Shown piece after piece: positions 58,816 to 64,000 of a stretch of DNA of 64,000 nt. The translations under genes and the position numbers were made by a program. The DNA is from Persicaria tinctoria. Lineage: Eukaryota; Streptophyta; Magnoliopsida; Caryophyllales; Polygonaceae. Position 1 is the stretch's first letter. Every line of letters starts with the position of its first letter. The notes beneath the pieces were generated by a model that saw only the letters and a program-made list of their open reading frames with translations, was not told the DNA's origin and did not search any database. The DNA lies in assembly GCA_037127255.1 (NCBI GenBank), contig JBANSL010000002.1, forward strand, positions 44,502,392-44,566,391, given 5' to 3'.

Positions 58816-59250
58816 TAAGTATGAGTATGAAACAGTAACATGCGAATTTGGCTAAGTATGATATGGAAATTGTCTTAAGCTGATGAGTTGACGAATTATG
58901 TTGAATGTGGTATGAAATGTGAGAGAGTTGACCGTGATGAATTGAAAGTATGGATATGGTGCGAACTTGGTTGTGATCTGCTTGTGTGTGTGATATATGT
59001 GTTTAGTGTAGCTATAAAAGTAGACTCATTGTATCTTTAAATATGTACACTAGGTGATCATCTGTGACCTGTGACTTGTTGTGTGCCAGATCTACTCTTT
59101 TGTTGCTCTACTTATTCAAGTAAGTTCCTCTCGGGGGTTACTCAGATTGAGCAGAATTACTTCCCTACTTATATATGTATGGTATACTAGGTGTTGCATA
59201 TGGATAAGAGCATGCCATGTAGTATCCTGCTTAGGACTTGCACTTATGAA

Positions 59251-59473
59251 CACTACAAAAAAAAAAAAAAAAAAATTAACCACGCATGGCAGCAACGACA
59301 TGGATTTTCCGTGGCCATTATGTAGGTTATTGTCATGGAAAAGCGACGGTAGGCATTAGGTCACTTTAATTTGCAACGACAATAAGGTTACCGTGGCAAA
59401 TTTTACATAATTTGCAACGGTAAAGATGATGTTGTGGCTAAAGTGTCTGATTTTTTTTTATGTAAGAAGAAAC
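59251..59473 (+). mobile_element. CACTA element, left end
   Basis: CACTACAAAAAAA at 59251 interrupts the LTR. It is followed by subterminal words TTGCAACG, ACCGTGGCAAATT and CAACGGTAAAG, typical of plant CACTA ends. The remainder is displaced by element E and the other end is not in the window. Confidence 0.7.
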
Positions 59474-59639
59474 AACGGAAATTTCGCGTGGTACCCCTGA
59501 GGTAAGGACTTTTTCGCACGGTGTACCAAAGTTTGGCATATTTCATGTGGTGCCCCTGAGGTTTGTGATTTTTTTGCCTCGTGCCCCTCCGTTAAAATCA
59601 TTAGCGTCTTCCGTTAAAATAATAAAAAAATTTAAAAAT

Positions 59640-60770
59640 CAAAACTCAAATTGATAGACAGGAGCGAGACCTTCCTCTTCTCTTGTGTGGAGAACGGCCT
59701 GCCTCTTCACTCGTGGAGAGAACGATGCCGACAAAGGGAACCGACGAGGTGGAGACCTGGGGACATTGGCGGTCGGAGTAAGTTTTCTTCCCTTTGAACT
59801 TGTTGTCAGATTTAGGTTTTTTTTTGTGTTTTTGAATGAAAAAATTTAGCCAAATGTCCATTTTATCAACCTCCTTTTGCAAAATGTCCACTTAAAAACA
59901 GTTTTTGCTAAATGTCCTAAATTTGTTTGAAAACCCCATAATACCCCTGCCTTTATATTTCAAACACTCTCAGTTGCAGTGCGGTTTTCCATCATCATTC
60001 CCGTCCTCTCCGGCTCTCCATTTTGTTTGTTGTCTCTCTTCCAGACGATTCCACGCCGTTTCACTCCTCGTCGGTTTTCCTTCCTCCGTTTCTCTGATTT
60101 TCATCGGTTGCTCTGCTGCTTCATCTCCCATTCCGATTTTGTGTGGCATCGTCATTAGGTACTGCTCACTGTCGTTTCAAATGAAATCGGTTTCTGTTCA
60201 GGGTTTTGCAATTTCTGTTTGCATTTGGACATCTCCTTCCATTTCCTGCATGTTCTTCTCTGGTTGTCGTCAGTTTGTTGTTTAATTTGGTTTTGTTTTA
60301 GTGATTTTATCCTGTTAAGAAACAGTTAGGGTTTGTGTTTTGCTTTTATTTGTATGTAAGGTTTATGAGTTTGTGATATGATGCATTGTTTATTTCTTGA
60401 ACTGATTTCGTTTCAAATTTAGCATTTATGCATAGTTGTTTGGTCAATTTTACATGCATGGTGACAACAGTTTCCCTTTTTGGTTTCAGGATGTTGTAAG
60501 CCATTGGTCTGTCTGTTTTGTGATTCTTGTGTTTTCTATAAGGTTTCTGAGTTTGTGATATGATGCATTATTTCTTCCTTGGACTAATTTTATTTTGAAT
60601 TTAGTATTTATGTATTTCATCTATTCCTCATGCGTGGTGACAGTAGTTTATATGTTTGGTTACAGTCTGTTCTATGTCCATTCATGGTGGGAGACCATTC
60701 ATTGCTTAGAATTATCCTTTTAGTGACACCATATATTCCCACTGTTTTAATGTTTTACACCACATTAAGC
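59640..60770 (+). other. 5' region of element E
   Basis: No clear protein domain. An ATG at 59724 begins a short exon-like stretch that ends at a GTAAGT donor near 59778. Later sequence is T-rich and intron-like (GTTTGTGATATGATGCATT occurs twice, near 60370 and 60550). It may hold the leader or upstream introns of the DUF1985 gene. Confidence 0.35.
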
Positions 60771-61470
60771 TTTGCTTAGCATTAGCTCCTTTAGGGTTGT
60801 TGCTTCCCTTGTCCTAGGGGTATCCATTTGGTGACTCCATTCCTTTTGTTTACATGATTCTTTTCCACCACACATGTATCTTTGCTTAGCATTAGCCCCT
60901 TAGGGTTGTTGCTTCCCTTGTCCTAGGGGTATCCATTTGGTGACACAATTAATTTTGATGACACCATTACTCCTGCTGATAGAGTATTTGCTTAGCATTA
61001 GCCCTTTTAGGATATTTGATTCCCTTGTCATAGGGTTGTCCTTTTGGTGACACCATTACTCCTGCTGACACCCCTTATCTCTTAATGAAGTACTGTACGT
61101 AACATTTTAGGGTTTAGGGTTCCTCAACCCTAAACCCTAAACTATAATGTACACCACATGTCCTTGTGATGACAGGATTCTTTACACTACACATGTATCT
61201 TTGCTTAGCATTAGCCCCTAGGGGTGTTGCTTTCCTTGTCCTAGGGGTATCCATTTGGTGACACAATTAATTTTGATGACAACATTACTCCTGCTGATAG
61301 AGTATTTGCTTAGCATTAGCCCCTTTAGGGTATTTGATTCCCTTGTCATAGGGTTGTCCTTTTGGTGACACCATTACTCCTGCTGACAGAGTATTTGCTT
61401 AGCATTAGCCCCTTTAGGGTATTTGATTCCCTTGTCATAGGGTTGTACTTTTGGTGACACCTTTACGTGT
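60771..61470. repeat. Tandem repeat of about 90-110 bp upstream of the DUF1985 gene
   Basis: Units begin TTTGCTTAGCATTAGCCCCT at 60771, 60881, 60987, 61200, 61305 and 61394. They carry TTCCCTTGTCCTAGGGGTAT or TTGATTCCCTTGTCATAGGG, then GGTGACACCATTACTCC. Confidence 0.88.
61106..61141. repeat. Inverted pair of telomere-type repeats
   Basis: Two TTTAGGG-type units and their exact complement around a 4-nt CCTC loop form a perfect 16-bp palindrome arm. Another TTTTAGGGTT stands at 61512. Confidence 0.9.
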
Positions 61471-61517
61471 GGTGACACCCCTAATTTCTTAATGAAGTAT
61501 TGTACATAACATTTTAG

Positions 61518-64000
61518 GGTTCACTCATGAAGTGGAGAACGGTCGTAAAGGTGTCACTCAACTTGTCCATCAGATGCTGTTACATGAAGTGGAGACTAAG
61601 AAAAAGAATGAAATATGGTTTAAAGTTGGACGACATTTGTTATGGTTCTCGCTTGCTGAGTTTTGCTGTGTAACCGGGTTGGTTTGTGAATATAATGGTT
61701 CTGATAAGTCTACCTCTCCTCAAGTTGATATGGAGGAGTTTTTGGGTGTTTCTGAGTGCAGTTTGGATGGTCTTATTGCAATTTTTAAAAACGAACCAAA
61801 GGTGTCTCAGAAGAAACTATCTTTAGCATACCTATTACTGATTGAGGGTGTTTTTCTCCCCCATAGGAAAAACTATAATGTCCGTCAACAGTATGTTGAT
61901 CTTGTTTCTGATTTGGTCAGATTATCGCTGTATCTTTTTGGACGTCTTGTCTATTTGGAAACATTGTCTTTTTTCAAGAAAGGCATGCGATCAGAACAAG
62001 CCAACAGAGGTGAGAGGTTTGGCTACAATGTTTTTGGTTATCCCTTGGCGTTTCAGGTAGTTCTCTTCTACTTACTTTTAAGTTCCAATTATTATTGTGT
62101 ATGCCTATTATTTTTATATTATTGTTCTTTTATTCTAATTTTTGTCCTTATTGTTTTTTGATCTCGATCAGGTTTGGATTTTAGAAGTAATTCCTCAAAT
62201 TGCTTCGATGACATGTTGTAGCTTTCATTTTGTGAAGGATTACCCGCCTCTATTGTTTGGTATAGTGAAAATGTTGATTTCTGCATTAATTATGACAAGT
62301 GTGCTGAATTGTTTTCAAATGATTTGGTAAGCATCCTTTTTCTTCTTGTGTTTTATTATTTTTATATCAGTTCATTGTTCCATTTCCTAACTGTCATTGT
62401 GTAATGTTGTTTCTTGTTCTCTTGCTAGGGTGTTACTGTCTATCCTATTTATGCCGAGTTTATGAATGGCCATCAACTCTCGTTTTCTGATGAAATCTCT
62501 GATTACGCCATTGATTCATTTTTTTCTTCTTTCGTTGGGTTGGGTACTGATGACAGTGATGTAGTATTTGCTAGAAAGTTATATCTTGAAGCTCATGTTG
62601 TTAGGCAATCAGGTGGTCCCATATTTCATGGTGGAGTTGAAGCTACTCTCCCTTCTCTTAAACTTCCTACTCGAAAGAAGGACTTAGTTAGAAAGTCACC
62701 ATTGGGGAAAAAGAAGTTAATTGCCACTGATGCCACGTCTGACTTTGAGAGTCCTGTCCCTCTCAAGAAGGCAGGTGTGACACGGTCCACGCACACTGCT
62801 GACAGTCCTGTTCCTCTCAATCAAGCAGTGGTTACACAGTCCAAGCGCAATGATGCTCCTGTGGTGAAGAAGAGAGAGTTGAGAAGCTCTGTTGCTTTTG
62901 ATCAGCCTATGAAGAAGAAGCAACGAGTGATGCCATCTCGGCAATCTTCAAAGAGCCAATCTCCCTCTAAGAGTAAAGAAGAAGCAAAGAAGGTTGACAA
63001 AGTTCCAGCTCATGCAGACAAGCCAAAGAAATTCAAGTTTAAGCTACCTAGACCTGTTCCTCCTACAGGTGGTAAGTTTAGTGCCCCTAAGTATGAGTCT
63101 GCACCTGATTTGCCTTACTCTTCTATTCCTGCAAGTGATGATCTTCCTGGTTGGGCTAAAGATTTGTTTGGAAAAGCTGAATTTATTGAAGGAATTATCA
63201 AATCTTTTAGGGCATCATTTGACAAGATTGAATCACAGTTGAAGGAGTGTGTTTCTAAGATCATTGGACTTGAGCAGAGAATTGCTTCACTAGAATCTCA
63301 TCGTTCTAATGATAGTGAAACCGCTCTAAAAAAGTTCCGTGAAGAATTGGATGCATCTCTCAAGCCTGAAATGGTTGGGATTAGGGAGAACTGCTCTCAA
63401 CAGATGGAACTGATGATTCTAGTGTTGCTCCCACTGAAGTTATTCTACCAGATTCCACCAATATTGCTCTTTTTGTTGCTCCTAAAGTTGTTCTTTCTTC
63501 ACAAGAGTGCGTTGCTGACATTAATGTGCAAAAAGATGTGCCTGGTGACAGTGTTGGAGCTGATACTATTGTTGTTGTTTCGACTGATGAAATTAATGAC
63601 AGTTCTGGTTCTGATGACATTGTTGCTCCTACTGTTGTTCTTTCTTCACTTGAGTTCAATAAAGACAGTAGTGTGGCAAAAGAGGTGGCTGGTGACATTG
63701 ATGATGATGATACTGCTGTTGGTGCTTCAAATGATGCAGTTGATGACAATTCCGGTGTTGGTGTCATTCTTGGTTATTCATCTGATGTGAATGATGAAAG
63801 TGTTGCTGCTGATGTTAATGTTTCTGCTACAGAGAGTCTACTTCATAACATCACTGATTTTATGCAGCTCGTACCGTCAGATGAAGAAGAAGAGGTTCCG
63901 TTACGACGTTCCCATAGGGTTGGGAAAACTGCCCCTGCAGTCCGTACTCCTTATACAAATCCGCGTAAACCAAAGAAGCCTCGCCTTCCAAAAGAACCGA
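61518..64000 (+). CDS. DUF1985-domain (ULP1-type) protein of element E, partial, probably frameshifted
   Basis: The exon from 61518 (after TTTTAG) encodes the DUF1985 core: IWFKVGRHLLWFSLAEFCCV, TGLVC, a Lys-rich helix, LLLIEGVFLPHRKN and GYPLAFQ, then a GT donor at 62056. VWILEVIPQIAS (62172 on) continues it. After that the best frame shifts (GLPASIVWYSENVDFCINYD, 62238 on). From about 62430, VTVYPIYAEFMNGHQLSFSD leads into a Lys/Ser/Pro-rich linker with a short coiled coil (IIGLEQRIASLES). Near 63390-63405 the frame moves again to an acidic Asp/Val-rich stretch ending RRSHRVGKTAPAVRTPYTNP, as found before the C48 protease in this family. The protease would lie past the window. Two frame changes point to decay or unrecognised introns. 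Confidence 0.65.

Larger units (their letters stand above)
47039..59250 (+). repeat. LTR copy a (chromovirus-type), broken by five nested insertions
   Basis: Starts TATAAAGGCCTCGGGTTTTC, the degenerate equivalent of TGTAAAGGCTCGG in copy b. Pieces are 47039-48447, 52261-52614, 53821-53951, a TA tract, and 58811-59250. Between them lie copy b, an Athila-type solo LTR, and TIR elements D and B. A CACTA end interrupts the right side. The last piece is collinear with copy b around 50900-51300 (TACTAGGTGTTGCATAT). The reconstruction rests on alignment by eye. Confidence 0.6.
59474..64000 (+). mobile_element. Mutator-like element E (ULP1/KAONASHI type), left part
   Basis: The left TIR reads GGAAATTTCGCGTGGTACCC then CTGAGGTAAGGAC, with ATTTCATGTGGTGCCCC and TTTTGCCTCGTGCCCC further in. 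These are the same words as the TIRs of element C. Inside it carries a DUF1985 gene, the hallmark of MULEs that also encode ULP1-like proteases. The right TIR lies beyond the window. It is inserted in a CACTA end. Confidence 0.7.

Overview
The window is nuclear DNA of a flowering plant, most likely a eudicot. The evidence is two plant-type genes with GT-AG introns or plant-specific domains (a PRA1-family protein and a DRIP-type RING E3 ligase), Ty3/gypsy LTR elements of chromovirus and Athila types, an L1-type LINE with an RNase H domain, Stowaway, hAT, PIF/Harbinger and Mutator elements, and long TA microsatellites. The species cannot be fixed from the sequence alone.

Layout. 1-6 kb: a minus-strand Ty3/gypsy element (RNase H start, RT, protease, zinc knuckle, gag, leader, PBS, LTR) with one reading-frame break, followed by the pol tail of a second copy. 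6-16 kb: a chromovirus-type 3' LTR (6050-15824), split at a TA microsatellite by a 6.8-kb terminal-inverted-repeat element (A). 16-22 kb: a second LTR family with nested MITEs, a PBS and 3.3 kb of apparently non-coding retrotransposon interior. 22.3-25.2 kb: a Mutator-like element (C) with a perfect 9-bp target duplication, ending 161 bp before the PRA1 start codon. 25.2-37 kb: the genic island, with PRA1 (+) and DRIP (-, seven coding exons) convergent. 37-45 kb: a decayed LINE split by an Athila-like non-autonomous element with a perfect 5-bp target duplication. 45-47 kb: hAT and CACTA debris. 47-59 kb: one LTR into which a complete solo LTR, an Athila-type solo LTR and two TA-flanked TIR elements (D and B) have inserted. 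59-64 kb: a CACTA end, then a Mutator-like element (E) carrying a DUF1985 gene of the ULP1/KAONASHI type that runs off the window.

The strongest unexplained signal is a family of inverted pairs of about 70-nt tRNA-like sequences. Each copy has a 7-bp acceptor-like stem, D- and T-arm motifs and A/B-box-like promoters, but the anticodon arm is shortened to a 5-bp stem with a 3-4-nt loop. The pairs lie at 10035/11101, 23075/24124 and 57354/58190. In each, both copies point inward and enclose about 0.7-1.0 kb, which in two cases is a degenerate AAGTGC-type tandem array. The pairs sit inside three larger TIR elements of two unrelated families. I know of no named element with this architecture.

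Only the two island genes look like functioning host genes. Everything else is transposable-element sequence, captured gene fragments or simple repeat.
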